Below, piece by piece: positions 51,701 through 64,000 of a stretch of 64,000 bases of DNA. The notes below the pieces were generated by a model. The model had not been told where the DNA came from. It was given only the letters and a program-made list of their open reading frames with translations, and searched no databases. How positions within the stretch are numbered: position 1 is the stretch's first letter; each line of letters opens with the position of its first letter. Origin of the DNA: Argopecten irradians (lineage: Eukaryota; Mollusca; Bivalvia; Pectinida; Pectinidae); the NCBI RefSeq assembly GCF_041381155.1, contig NC_091134.1, positions 40,197,338-40,261,337 on the forward strand, in the 5' to 3' direction. A program made the translations under genes and the position numbers.

Positions 51701-54700
51701 TTACTCACCGTAACAACTATACTGCTCCATTGTGTCTTTGATTACAACCCTTACTCATGTAACAACTATACTGCTCCAATGTGTCTTTGATTACAACCCT
51801 TACTCACCGTAACAACTATACTGCTCCATTACGTCTTTGATTATACAACCCTTACTCACCGTAACAACTATACTGCTCCATTACGTCTTTGATTATACAA
51901 CCCTTACTCGCCGTAACAACTATACTGCTCCATTACGTCTTTGATTATACAACCCTTACTCGCCGTAACAACTATACTGCTCCAATGTGTCTTTGATTAC
52001 AACCCTTACTCACCGTAACAACTATACTGCTCCATTACGTCTTTGATTACAACCCTTACTCGCCGTAACAACTATACCTCTCTAATGTGTCTTTGATTAT
52101 ACAACCCTTACTCGCCGTAACAACTATACCTCTCTAATGTGTCTTTGATTACAACCCTTACTCGCCGTAACAACTATACTGCTCCATTGTGTCTTTGATT
52201 ACAACCCTTACTCGCCGTAACAACTATACCTCTCTAACGTGTCTTTGATTACAACCCTTACTCGCCGTAACAACTATACCTCTCTAACGTGTCTTTGATT
52301 ACAACCCTTACTCGCCGTAACAACTATACCTCTCTAATGTGTCTTTGATTATACAACCCTTACTCGCCGTAACAACTATACTGCTCAAATGTGTCTTTGA
52401 TTACAACCCTTACTCACCGTAACAACTATACTGCTCCAATGTGTCTTTGATTACAACCCTTACTCACCGTAACAACTATACTGCTCCAATGTGTCTTTGA
52501 TTACAACCCTTACTCACCGTAACAACTATACTGCTCCAATGTGTCTTTGATTACAACCCTTACTCGCCGTAACAACTATACCTCTCTAATGTGTCTTTGA
52601 TTACAACCCTTACTCGCCGTAACAACTATACTGCTCCAATGTGTCTTTGATTACAACCCTTACTCGCCGTAACAACTATACTGCTCCAATGTGTCTTTGA
52701 TTACAACCCTTACTCACCGTAACAACTATACTGCTCCATTACGTCTTTGATTATACAACCCTTACTCGCCGTAACAACTATACTGCTCCATTACGTCTTT
52801 GATTATACAACCCTTACTCGCCGTAACAACTATACCTCTCTAATGTGTCTTTGATTACAACCCTTACTCGCCGTAACAACTATACTGCTCCATTACGTCT
52901 TTGATTATACAACCCTTACTCACCGTAACAACTATACTGCTCCATTACGTCTTTGATATACAACCCTTTACTCACCGTAACAACTATACTGCTCAAATGT
53001 GTCTTTGATACTCACAACTATACCTCCAATGTGTCTTTGATTCATTACTCACCGTAACAACTATACTGCTCAAATGTGTCTTTGATTAACAACCCTTTCA
53101 ATTACTCATCGTAACAACTATACTGCTCCAATGTGTCTTTGATTACAAACCCTTCGTCACCGTAACAACTATACTGCTCGAATGTGTCTTTGGTTACAAC
53201 CCTTACTTATCGTAACAACTATACTGCTCGAATGTGTCTTTGGTTACAACCCTTCCTCACCGTAACAACTATACTGCTCGAATGTGTCTTTGATTACAAC
53301 CCTTACTTATCGTAACAACTATACTGCTCGAATGTGTCTTTGATTACAACCCTTACTCGCCGTAACAACTATACCTCTCTAATGTGTCTTTGATTACAAC
53401 CCTTTACTCGCCGTAACAACTATACTGCTCCAATGTGTCTTTGATTACAAACCCTTACTCACCGTAACAACTATACTGCTCGAATGTGTCTTTGGTTACA
53501 ACCCTTCCTCACCGTAACAACTATACTGCTCGAATGTGTCTTTGATTACAACCCTTACTTATCGTAACAACTATACTGCTCGAATGTGTCTTTGGTTACA
53601 ACCCTTCCTCACCGTAACAACTATACTGCTCGAATGTGTCTTTGATTACAACCCTTACTTATCGTAACAACTATACTGCTCCATTACGTCTTTGATTATA
53701 CAACCCTTACTCGCCGTAACAACTATACCTCTCGAATGTGTCTTTGATTACAACCCTTACTCGCCGTAACAACTATACCTCTCTAATGTGTCTTTGATTA
53801 CAACCCTTACTCGCCGTAACAACTATACTGCTCCAATGTGTCTTTGATTACAACCCTTACTCATGTAACAACTATACTGCTCCAATGTGTCTTTGGTTAC
53901 AACCCTTACCTCGCCGTAACAACTATACCTCTCTAATGTGTCTTTGATTACAACCCTTACTCGCCGTAACAACTATACTGCTCCAATGTGTCTTTGATTA
54001 CAACCCTTACTCACCGTAACAACTATACTGCTCCATTACGTCTTTGATTATACAACCCTTACTCGCCGTAACAACTATACTGCTCCAATGTGTCTTTGAT
54101 TACAACCCCTTACTCCGTAACAACTACTATACTATACTGCTCCATTGTGTCTTTGATTACAACCCTTACTCATGTAACAACTATACTGCTCCAATGTGTC
54201 TTTGATTACAACCCTTACTCACCGTAACAACTATACTGCTCCATTACGTCTTTGATTATACAACCCTTACTCGCCGTAACAACTATACTGCTCCAATGTG
54301 TCTTTGATTACAACCCTTACTCACCGTAACAACTATACTGCTCCATTGTGTCTTTGATTACAACCCTTACTCATGTAACAACTATACTGCTCCAATGTGT
54401 CTTTGATTACAACCCTTACTCACCGTAACAACTATACTGCTCCAATGTGTCTTTGATTACAACCCTTACTCGCCGTAACAACTATACTGCTCCAATGTGT
54501 CTTTGATTACAACCCTTACTCACCGTAACAACTATACTGCTCCATTACGTCTTTGATTATACAACCCTTACTCGCCGTAACAACTATACCTCTCTAATGT
54601 GTCTTTGATTACAACCCTTACTCGCCGTAACAACTATACTGCTCCAATGTGTCTTTGATTACAACCCTTACTCACCGTAACAACTATACTGCTCCATTGT

Positions 54701-55460
54701 GTCTTTGATTACAACCCTTACTCATGTAACAACTATACTGCTCCAATGTGTCTTTGATTACAACCCTTACTCGCCGTAACAACTATACCTCTCTAATGTG
54801 TCTTTGATTACAACCCTTACTCGCCGTAACAACTATACTGCTCCATTACGTCTTTGATTATACAACCCTTACTCGCCGTAACAACTATACTGCTCCATTA
54901 CGTCTTTGATTATACAACCCTTACTCGCCGTAACAACTATACTGCTCCAATGTGTCTTTGATTACAACCCTTACTCACCGTAACAACTATACCTCTCTAA
55001 CGTGTCTTTGATTACAACCCTTACTCATGTAACAACTATACTGCTCCATTACGTCTTTGATTATACAACCCTTACTCGCCGTAACAACTATACTGCTCCA
55101 ATGTGTCTTTGATTACAACCCTTACTCGCCGTAACAACTATACTGCTCCAATGTGTCTTTGATTACAACCCTTACTCACCGTAACAACTATACTGCTCCA
55201 TTACGTCTTTGATTATACAACCCTTACTCGCCGTAACAACTATACTGCTCCATTACGTCTTTGATTATACAACCCTTACTCGCCGTAACAACTATACTGC
55301 TCCAATGTGTCTTTGATTACAACCCTTACTCACCGTAACAACTATACTGCTCCAGTCTTTGATTACAATCTTTACTCATGTAACAACTATACAAGCTCCA
55401 ATGTGTCTTTGATTACAAATGTTACGTTCATAATCATTACTCATTGTAACATCAAGCGCA
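42719..55460. repeat. 50/52-bp satellite array, about 12.7 kb
   Basis: Roughly 250 head-to-tail units of the form tactgctcca..gtctttgatt..acaacccttactcaccgtaa caacta. Main classes are a 52-bp form (attacgtctttgattataca), a 50-bp form (aatgtgtctttgattacaac) and a variant with tatacctctctaatgtg. Each class may carry CACCG or CGCCG. Composition changes along the array: mixed to about 48 kb, almost pure 50-bp CACCG form to about 50.4 kb, then CTCTCT-rich and, near 53-53.7 kb, a diverged block with cttatcgtaac and tttggttac. Flanking units are the most diverged. No genes. Confidence 0.97.
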
Positions 55461-56195
55461 TGCTTCTACTTGTTTACTGCAGGCTTTTTCCCCAGTAAAT
55501 TCCGTAAAAACATAACTTGTGTTCTGTTTTTCTTCATCTAATTAATTTTGAAAGAGCTTTTGCTAAATTGGCAATACAATTTCCTTTTGCTTTCTTGTTG
55601 ATTACATCAGAATCCCTTGTGATTTTTGTGGATTTTCTAACAAAAGGCCCAAGGGGCCTTAACAGTCATCTGACAACATAAGCAACAAGTCTTATAGAAA
55701 ATAAAATAGACATGGTGTCATGGTAGCCATCTTGGATTTTGGAACAATCAAAAAAAGAACAACACTTGGTCAGGGCCATATCTAGATCGTTTCAGGCAAT
55801 TTTCAGCCAAATCGCAACAGTAAAACTTGAGAGGTTTAAAATGTGTTTTCAAGATGGCAGCTGTGGCAGCCATCTTGGATTTCGGATTGACCCAAAAAAT
55901 AACAACACTTGGTTGTGACCATGTCAGGATCATTTTAGGCAAGTTTCAGCTAAATAGCACTGTTAAAACTTGAGAAGAAGTTCAAAATGTGGTCAAGATG
56001 GCAACTGTGGCGGCCACCTTGGATTTCAGATCATCCCAGAAAATAACAACACTGGGTCGGGACCATATCAGAATAATTTGATGCAAGTTTCAGCTAAATC
56101 GCACTGGTAGAACTTGAGAAGTTCAAAATGTGTTTTCAAGATGGTGGCTATGGCGGCCATCCTGGATTTTGGTTTGACCCTAAAAATGACCTGAA

Positions 56196-56340
56196 AACAA
56201 GAGATCCCAGAGGGATCTTGTCACCAACCAAAGAATGATCTAAGTCTGACAATGGAAAAAGGGATCTTAGGAACAGACGGACGACGGACCACAGACGAAA
56301 GGTGATTTGAATTACCCACCATTTGATGATTGTGGGCTAA
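56196..56340 (+). mobile_element. nested ~145-bp element
   Basis: Starts aacaagagatcccagaggga and ends ggtgatttgaattaccc..tgtgggctaa. The host unit resumes directly with ataacaacactttg, which is how the uninterrupted units read. It includes a gacggacgacgg stretch. Confidence 0.55.
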
Positions 56341-56499
56341 ATAACAACACTTTGTTGGGACCATGTCAGGATCATTTCATGCAAGTTTCAGCTAAATTGC
56401 ATTGGTAACAAGAGGCCCAGAGGGCCTGTATCGCTCACCTGGTTTGTAATGCCAAGTAATGTTCTGAATACAGGTTCATTGTTTCTTTTCTGAAGGAAT

Positions 56500-58705
56500 T
56501 TTAATATTAACCTCTAAATCCCCTATTGGGCCCCACCCCTCCCGCCCCCAGGGGGTCAGAGCCAAAATTTATACAAGTTCTGTTCCCCTTCCCCCAAGGA
56601 TGTTTATGGCCAAATTTGGTCACAATCCAAGCAAAACTCTAGGACAAGAAGCGATTTATAGGATTTACCTCTATTTCCCCTATTGGGCCCCACCCCTCCT
56701 GCCCTCGGGGGGCCAGAGTCAAAATTTATACAAGTTCTGTTCCCCTTCCCCCAAAGGATGTTTGTGGCCAAATTTGGTTACAATCCATGCAGAACTCTAT
56801 GACTAGTAGCAATTTAAAGGATTTACCTCTATTTCCCCTATTGGGCCCCGCCCCTCCTGCCCCCGGGAAACCAGAGTCAAAATTTACACAAGTTCTGTTC
56901 CCCTTCCCCCAAGGATGTTTGTGGCCAAATTTGGTTACAATTCATGTAGAGCTCTAGGACAAGTAGAGATTTAAAGGATTTACCTCTATTTCCCCTATTG
57001 GGCCCCGCCCCTCCTGCCCCCGGGAAACCAGAGTCAAAATTTACACAAGTTCTGTTCCCCTTCCCCCAAGAATGTTTGTGGCCGAATTTGGTTACAATTC
57101 ATGTAGAACTCTATTACAAGTAGCGATATAAAGGATTTACCTCTATTTCCCCTATTGGGCCCCGCCCCTCCTGCCCCCGGGGGACCAGAGCCAAAATTTA
57201 AACAAGTTCTGTTCCCCTTCCCCCAAGGATGTTTGTGGCAAAATTTGGTTACATTCCATTCAGAACTCTAGGACAAGTAGCGATTTATAGGATTTACCTC
57301 TATTTCCCCTATTGGGCCCCGCCCCTCCTGCCCCCGGGGGGTCAGAGCCAAAATTTATACAAGTTCTGTTCCCCTTCCCCCAAGGATGTTTGTGGCCAAA
57401 TTTAGTTACATTCCATTCAGAACTCTATGACAAGTAGCGATTTAAAGGATTTACCTCTATTTCCCCTATTGGGCCCCGCACCCCTCCTGACCCCGGGGGA
57501 TCAGAGCCAAAATTTATACAAGTTCTGTTCCCCTTCCCCCAAGGATGTTTGTGGCCAAATTTAGTTACATTCCATTCAGAACTCTATGACTAGTAGCGAT
57601 TTAAAGGATTTACCTCTATTTCCCCTATTGGCCCCCGCCCCTCCTGCCCCCGGGGGACCAGAGCCAAATTTTATACAAGTTCTGTTCCCCTTCCCCCAAG
57701 GATGTTTGTGGCCAAATTTGGTTACAATTCATGTAGAACTCTATGACTAGTAGCGATTTAAAGGATTTACCTCTATTTCCCCTATTGGGCCCCGCCCCTT
57801 CTGCCCCCCGGGGGACCAGAGCCAAATTTTATAAAAATTCTGTTCCCCTTCCCCCAAGGATGTTTGTGGCCAAATTTAGTTACATTCCATTCAGAACTCT
57901 ATGACTAATAGCGATTTAAAGGATTTACCTCTATTTCCCCTATTGGGCCCCGCCCCTCCTGCCCCCGGGGGACCAGAGCCAAATTTTATACAAGTTCTGT
58001 TCCCCTTCCCCCAAGGATGTTTGTGGCCAAATTTGGTTACAATTCATGTAGAACTCTATGACTAGTAGCGATTTAAAGGATTTACCTCTATTTCCCCTAT
58101 TGGGCCCCGCCCCTTCTGCCCCCCGGGGGACCAGAGCCAAATTTTATAAAAATTCTGTTCCCCTTCCCCCAAGGATGTTTCTGGCCAAATTTGGTTACAT
58201 TCCATTCAGAACTCTATGACTAGTAGCGATTTAAAGGATTTACCTCTGTTTCCCCTATTGGGCCCATCCCCTCCTGCCCCGGGGGATCAGAGCCAAAATT
58301 TATACAAGTTCTGTTCCCCTTCCCCCAAGGATGTTTGTGGCTAATTTTGGTTACAATCCATGCAGAACTCCAGGACAAGTAGCGATTTAAAGGATTTACC
58401 TCTATTACCCCTATTGGGCCCCGCCCCTCCTGCCCCTGGGGGACCAGAGCCAAAATTTATACAAGTTCTCTTTCCCCTCCCCCAAGGATGTTTGTGGTCA
58501 AATTTGGTTACAATCCATGCAGAACTCTAGGACAAGTAGCGATTTATAGGATTTACCTCTATTTCCCCTATTGGGCCCCGCCCCTCCTGCCCCGGGGGGG
58601 ACAGAGCCAAAATTTATACAAGTTCTGTTCCCCCTCCCCCAAGGATGTTTGTGGCCAAATTTGGTTACAATCCATGCAGAACTCTATGACTAGTAGCGAT
58701 TTAAA
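56500..58705. repeat. ~157-bp tandem units
   Basis: Each unit carries ctatttcccctattgggccc, ctcctgcccccggggg, caagttctgttccccttccc and gatgtttgtggccaaatttg. It is markedly more GC-rich than the surroundings. Open frames on both strands repeat with it and are not genes. Confidence 0.95.
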
Positions 58706-58712
58706 GGAAATG

Positions 58713-58766
58713 TTGACGGACGGACGGACGGACGGACGGACGGACGGACGGACGGACGGACGACGG
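58713..58766. repeat. (GGAC)n microsatellite
   Basis: About twelve ggac/gacg units, one interrupted, at the 3' side of the nested element. Confidence 0.95.
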
Positions 58767-58922
58767 ACGCCGCACCATGACATAAGCTCACCAGCCCTTC
58801 GGGCCAGGTGAGCTAAAAATTGAGAATAAGTTCAAAATGTGAAAAGCTAATGCACGGCGGACAACAACTAATGAAACTTGACAACTAGAGGTCATCCTAA
58901 CCCTTCATTAGATGACCTAATA

Positions 58923-61900
58923 AAATTTACCCAGTTTGTGGGCCTATCCTTCATATTACAATGTAAAGGCATGACATTGATTTAATCAACAATATCAAAG
59001 ACATTATGGTGTTTAATTATATTTTAATTGGTAAATCACAATTATTTCATTTGTATACTTGAGGGGAAAATAAAAGAAATCCATTTCTACTTTATTTCAA
59101 TATTTATACGTGTAAGTCGGTATTTTAGCAAATGTCAATAAAATCATTGTACCTCAAAAGTAACTTTTCAGTTTGACCACAGTGTAAAAATACCAGGTAT
59201 TCTCATTTCCATCATCTGGCCAACCTAATTATAAAAGAGATAACATTTAAGGATACTCCACCGCCGACAGACCATAAATGATACTCATCATTTGAACAAC
59301 AATTGGTGTTTATTAATCGTGTATATGTATGTCTAATTAACACAAAAAAATATAAAATAATTTATTTTACTTTTGGTGTATGCGCAGTCAGAACTTCATT
59401 CTATATAGAACATTGTGCCACAGAATTTTTTCGGGATGCAATTAATTATTTCTAATATTTTTATCTCGAAGTAAATTTAGAAGCTTAAACTTTCCAATGG
59501 TTGTAATGGTGTAAAGAAAGTAACTTTTGTAACTGAAGAAAAATACCAATTTGTCTTATCCTGTTTTTGATAGTGAACAAAAAACCGTTTGTCAGCGGTG
59601 GAGCATCTTTAGGGAAAGATGTTAATTACAAGGAATGCACAATAGTTTTGTCTTATATACAAAACTTAGTCCTAAAATGGTTTAATAGAATCAAAAGAAG
59701 AAGCAAGATCGATTTTAACACAATGACAATAAAAATAAATACATATAGTTTTGAAATTTGCTATGAGAAGGAAATATGATTATTACAAATACTTTTATTA
59801 AAGAAAATCATACCTGGCCTTTGAGTACATTACGACAAGGGTTTTTGAAAAATCTTGTATCTGCCACTTTCTATGAAATACTTTAATATTTCTTGTACAT
59901 ATTTGCCAGTAACTTATTTGAGAACCAGGCCAACTTATAAATTAACACTCAAATTTAACTGTTTTAACTTTCAGTCAAATTTTCTTACTCTCTCAATGCC
60001 CATAACAATGATGAGCACATCATCCATTGAACAATTTATATGGTTTTGTATAACAGCCATCATATTTCACCCTTAGTCCACTCAACACGAACTAACCAGT
60101 AATTTGAGCAAGTCTTCTGTTATTCTTTATAAGAATACAGCTATCTGGATAGTTATTGTCACTTGTGTTGGTATTTACATTAACAGCTGCTAGATCATAC
60201 AGAGAGGATTGTTCACATCATCATCATCATCATCATATCTGAGAAACCCTTTAAAATGAACTTTAATACACAACTTGAATATCTTCACTTGGTTATTTCA
60301 TACATATTACAGCAGGGCATTGCAGATTATACTAATATGTACCCAAGCACCATACAACTATGATCATAAATGTGTGGTGTCTTGAAATTAAAACAAACAG
60401 ATCAGTTTAAGTAAATTTCGCAAGTATGAAGGAGTTATCTCCCTTTACAAAACAATATCAATATTCGTTAATGCTCGAAAAATTTTCACACCATTGCATA
60501 TATTCCTTAATTATTTGTTGTTGCAGTTTGAACACTCAAATTCCATGAATTATTGTGAATACAGAGCCCTATATAGGATATGACCTTTGAACTGTAAATT
60601 AGTTTCCATGCCAACAGCACCATTCACTTGGCATAGAGACAGTGATCCACAACAGGGGAGATAATCACTAACAGTAACAACAATTAAAACAAAGGTATAA
60701 TAAATAAACCATTATTTACATCATCAGCAAATATTGTAAAATAATATCATCAACAAAAATATAAATGAATAGTAATATATTCAATAACAGCACTTTTCAT
60801 AATACATCTTTGGCGAATAAACTGTCTTCATATTGACTACTTTATACATACATATGGTAGGTAATTTTTGACTGTAATAAAACAAACATTGCTTTCCAGG
60901 AAAGAATCTTAGGTATATATGCTGTACATACCAAATTTCATCAGATCCTCTTTAACATCGCAGCAACACTCGTATAATTAAAATCTGCAAAATTTATTAA
61001 ATCACACATACATTAACATTCTTACACAAAAATAGTAGCAAAATTATTAAAATTAAACTCATCTGTCAGTAAAATTATAGCAGATAGGGCCCCCACAATA
61101 TCTTTTTTGAAATGTAGGTCAGGTAGGTCAGTATGACCTACTTTTGGAATCGGCCCTGGCAAATATTTCTTTTGATGTAGGTCAAAACTGGGTCACACTA
61201 ACCTTACATTTGGAGCATACATGAATCTTTCAAAACACTTATCCCCATAACAAACACTTTTCATCAAACACACCAAGCTCCACACACACATAACAAAATC
61301 ACAGACCTTACATACGTTCCTGATCACATTCAGGAGCCTATACAGGAAGCCAGGTATGTGAACTATCATCCGACATCTCAATTATCTAGTACACTGTACA
61401 TAAATATGAACACACACTTTGAGCAACTACATACTCTTACCAAATCTATAGGAATAACTAATTCTGAACAATTATTATTGAGATCAAAAATAGTTTCAAT
61501 ACTTAAGCGTTAATTGTTTTGTTTGCATTGTAATAATTAGAAGATATTCGTACATCATTACAAAGAAGATGTGTGATGCAAATGAAATAATAAATGCGAA
61601 TTCAAATGATGTTAAATATGAACACAATATATCAACTCCTTCACCATTTCAACTATTGGGATTAATTTACCCTTTTACAAAAAAAATTATGTAACAAAAC
61701 ATTTACAAGTTTTTATTTCTATCTTGAATCACTAATTTTGTAATAAATGTGGTATCTAAAAAAACTTTCTGATGTACTGCTATTTGACCCAAATTTAAAT
61801 TTTGATGATGCAATAGGTCTTGATACATTTTAATTTCGAGCAATGGTTTTGGTTTTTAAATTCATTTGCCAAAGGCATTGTTGCTTCTTGAAAATTGAGC

Positions 61901-62138
61901 ATAACATCAACAAAAATGGCCTTATACAGATACTTTAGGTTGGATTTGGTAGAAAACACATGGCAACTGGGAAGAATTTAAAACTTGCGTCATGACCATG
62001 GTGTTTACAAACGACTAGCTGGGAAGAATTTAAAACTTGTGTGGTGACCATGGTTTAGATGACTAGCTGTCCAAACACCTTTAACCACTTGGCCGTTGTA
62101 GCCTCTTGTTGCTGTTTCCTTCCTTCTTCAATATCCTG
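58923..62138. other. gene-free stretch, possibly including a long minus-strand 3' UTR
   Basis: No coding exon is supported. It holds a TTAAGGAT-type repeat end (59,248), an ATC microsatellite (about 60,213-60,238) and mollusc-like gttatctcccttt motifs. Relative lack of repeats next to the candidate terminal exon would fit a 3' UTR, but no polyadenylation site can be assigned. Confidence 0.4.
60213..60238. repeat. (ATC)n microsatellite
   Basis: Eight or so uninterrupted atc units. Confidence 0.85.
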
Positions 62139-62261
62139 TTAAGATTTTTTCCACAATGGTGTTGCCATCTCCTGTACAACTCTTTCCACAGTAATCTGTG
62201 CGTCATAGTTGTCAGCAGCCTTGTAGTGGACCAGGAGTTCCTGTATAGCCTGCTCCTCCAT
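62139..62261 (-). CDS. candidate terminal coding exon, protein unrecognised
   Basis: On the minus strand a good acceptor (tttgtgttgtcag) is followed by a 40-codon frame: MEEQAIQELLVHY, then KAADNYDAQITVERVVQ, ending PLWKKS and TAA at 62141. It looks like a charged helix with coding-like codon use. Beyond the stop the same frame stays open for 28 more codons with helix-like residues (QDIEEGRKQQQEATTAKW), so the TAA may be a recent mutation, or the tail may simply be UTR. Upstream exons would lie to the right, where a mobile element begins at 62,745, or beyond the window. Confidence 0.4.
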   Translation of the reverse strand: MEEQAIQELLVHYKAADNYDAQITVERVVQEMATPLWKKS

Positions 62262-62264
62262 CTG

Positions 62265-62744
62265 ACAACACAAATAAATATGTGTAAGATTGTAATGTAT
62301 GCCTAATAACTTGTTCTATCGAGTATTAGTTAAGTATTCAATCCAATTATCCTCTATTCATCCTATATCATATCATGCTTTTAACGTAGACAGCTGCCAC
62401 TGATTTTTGCTATCTAGCTTGCCAAGACTACTTAAAAGCCCATTTCTCTTCATTACTAGTTCTGATGTTGCCAAATCAAAAGTAACTTAGCATAAACCAA
62501 TATTTGTTTTCAGTAAATTTTAGAGAAAGATGTTTTTCAATGGAATGATCATGCATTCTCACAGTCAGAAAACTTTTTCAAAGAATAAAACTGATGGTCT
62601 GGTAGCATCTTTTTGCCTAATTTTCCTTACAATTCATTAATAAATGCAATTTAAGAATGACAAGGACATAGTCATTCAGATCCCCCACCAATGGAGATAT
62701 CAAAACTGAAGTAAGTTTGATTGTGGAGACTTATGTGTATGAAA
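62265..62744. other. gene-free stretch
   Basis: Nothing supported; probably intron of the gene owning the candidate exon at 62139-62261. Confidence 0.35.
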
Positions 62745-64000
62745 AACAAGAGGCCCATGGGCCTTAACGGTCATCTGACTCATGGCACAAAACAACAAAG
62801 TCACCGTATAAAGTATTGGTTAACGATTAATAAAAACAATACAAGGAACTCCTTAGTTGAATATGTAAGTTTCTGAAAAAGGTAAATGTCATTTGTTGAA
62901 CAAACTTGGTAGCCCTTCATCCAAATATGGTCGAAACCCATTCAAGGATTAATATAAGGAGGAGTCAGATTTTAAAGCAAAATTTCAGCAAAGCTCCCAT
63001 TTTGGACCTCGGTCATACCATCCCCATGGGTCCTACCTCGGTCCTTTATAAAATATGATTGTCCTTACCTAAAGTTCCCCCTTCTGAATCAATTAAAACC
63101 ACTATAGACCAATTTTCATTGAATCGGAGACTGAAACCTTAAAACAGGAAGTGGGCCAACGGCCATCTTGGAATACCAAAATCTTTACTAAACTGTTTGC
63201 ATGTTGTTCGGCATCAATTAAAACCCCTATAGACAAATTTTCATTGAGATCAGAGAGTGAAACCTTAAAACAGGAAGTGGGCCATCGGCCATCTTGGAAT
63301 ATCAAAATCTTTACGAAAATGTTTGCATGTTATTCGGCATCAATTAAAACCATTATAGACCAATTTTCAATGTTTGCATAGACTGAAACCTTAAAACAGG
63401 AAGTGGGCCAGCGGCCATCTTGGAATACCAAAATCTTTACAAAAATGTTTGCATGTTGTTCGGCATCAATTAAAACCCCTACAGACCAATTTTCATTGAA
63501 ATTTTTCCTTAAAACAGGAAGTGGGCCAGAAGTGGGCCAGCTAAAATTAAGAAAATTTGCCCTTTTGGGGCCCCACCCCTCAGTTCCTAGGGTTCAGACC
63601 TGACTCATTTATAAAAAATATAATTGTGTTTCCCCAATGATGTTTCACACCAAATATGGATAAAATTCATCCAAGGATGGAGGAGGAGTAGGATTTTAAA
63701 GCTAAAATTAAGAAAATTTCCCCATTTGGGGCCCCACCCCTCAGCCCCTAGGGGTCGGACCAGGCTCATTTATAATATGATTGTCCTTCCCCAATGATGT
63801 TTCACACCAAATATGGATGAAATCCATCCAAGGATGAAGGAAGAGAAGGTTTTAAAGCTAAAATTAAGAAAATTTCCCCATTTGGAGCCCCACCTCCCAG
63901 CCCCTAGGGGTCGGACCAGGCTCATTTATATTAAATATGATTGTCCGTCCCCAATGACGTTTCACATCAAATATGGATGAAATCCATCCAAGGATGAAGG
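62745..64000 (+). mobile_element. AACAAGAGGCCC element, running off the window
   Basis: Left terminus aacaagaggcccatgggcct then taacggtcatctgac. Inside are about four ~122-bp units (aaacaggaagtgggccagcg, gccatcttggaat, ttcggcatcaattaaaacc; about 63,090-63,520) and then at least three ~158-bp units (aaaattaagaaaatttcccc, ccacccctcagcccctaggg, caccaaatatggatgaaat; 63,538 to the edge). No coding capacity; the right end is outside the window. Confidence 0.7.

Larger units (their letters stand above)
56407..58818 (+). mobile_element. nested element with ~157-bp internal tandem units
   Basis: Left end aacaagaggcccagagggcc then tgtatcgctcacctgg; right end caccagcccttcgggccagg then tgagctaa, an imperfect inverted match. 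Removing it rejoins ggta with aaa..ttgagaa, matching intact host units, so it inserted into the outer element. Inside are about 14 units of ~157 bp, then a GGAC microsatellite. Two identical 315-bp dimers occur at about 57.6 and 57.9 kb. Confidence 0.75.
55639..58922 (+). mobile_element. outer non-autonomous element hosting two nested insertions
   Basis: Left terminus aacaaaaggcccaaggggcc then ttaacagtcatctgac; right terminus gaggtcatcctaacccttca then tagatgacctaa. The interior has degenerate ~150-bp units (aagatggc..ggcggcca..cttggattt, ataacaacacttgg, catttcagctaaat-like). Two other elements sit inside it (56,196-56,340 and 56,407-58,818). Confidence 0.7.

Noticed and set aside
42719..55460. 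CRISPR-like appearance of regularly spaced repeats.
   Set aside because: Units are contiguous with no unique spacers, the sequence is eukaryotic and no cas genes exist. It is satellite DNA.
56600..58811. Open frames of 66-107 codons on both strands around the GC-rich units.
   Set aside because: They recur with the ~157-bp monomers and the GGAC microsatellite; no start or domain is supported.

Overview
The window looks like AT-rich genomic DNA from a metazoan, most likely a bivalve mollusc. Coding exons are split by GT-AG introns. The two recognisable conserved genes (UFSP1 and DHCR7) are animal-type. The dispersed repeats have termini of the kind common in bivalve genomes (starts like aacaagaggcccatgggcc, tRNA-derived SINE heads, ~157-bp monomers ending in a GGAC microsatellite). 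Species cannot be fixed from the sequence alone.

Layout. (1) 1-16.5 kb holds a local cluster of one gene family: three intact TPR-like helical-repeat genes on the + strand (18-1375, 6169-7302, 11561-13291), a broken fourth copy (about 13.97-14.27 kb), and possibly a fifth relic (16.1-16.5 kb). The third gene splices, in frame, from its helical exon to a second exon made almost wholly of eight tandem 15-residue repeats whose core (VQIGDVNNKI) fits the RHIM amyloid motif. The first gene keeps the same intron but its repeat exon has decayed. The second has no repeat exon. This cluster is the most interesting object in the window and looks like an expanded accessory, possibly innate-immune, signalling family. 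(2) 18.07-24.32 kb is a five-exon UFM1-specific protease (UFSP1 type) with every catalytic residue in place. (3) 26.56-28.0 kb, minus strand, is a single-coding-exon 7-dehydrocholesterol reductase (DHCR7) interrupted by a one-base frameshift near 27,481. (4) 30.57-34.41 kb is a 65-bp satellite. (5) 36-42 kb is rich in foldbacks and inverted-repeat elements, including a 1.56-kb TIR element with TA target duplication. (6) 42.72-55.46 kb is a 12.7-kb satellite with 50/52-bp monomers in several variant classes. (7) 55.64-58.92 kb is a nest of non-autonomous elements. (8) 59-62.3 kb is mostly non-coding, ending in a small candidate terminal exon on the minus strand, and another element of the same superfamily runs off the right edge from 62.745 kb.

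UFSP1 and DHCR7 are ordinary housekeeping neighbours that converge (tail to tail, about 2.2 kb apart) with no shared pathway visible. The TPR/RHIM-like cluster is a separate unit. All function for the cluster is inferred from motif resemblance and needs profile searches.
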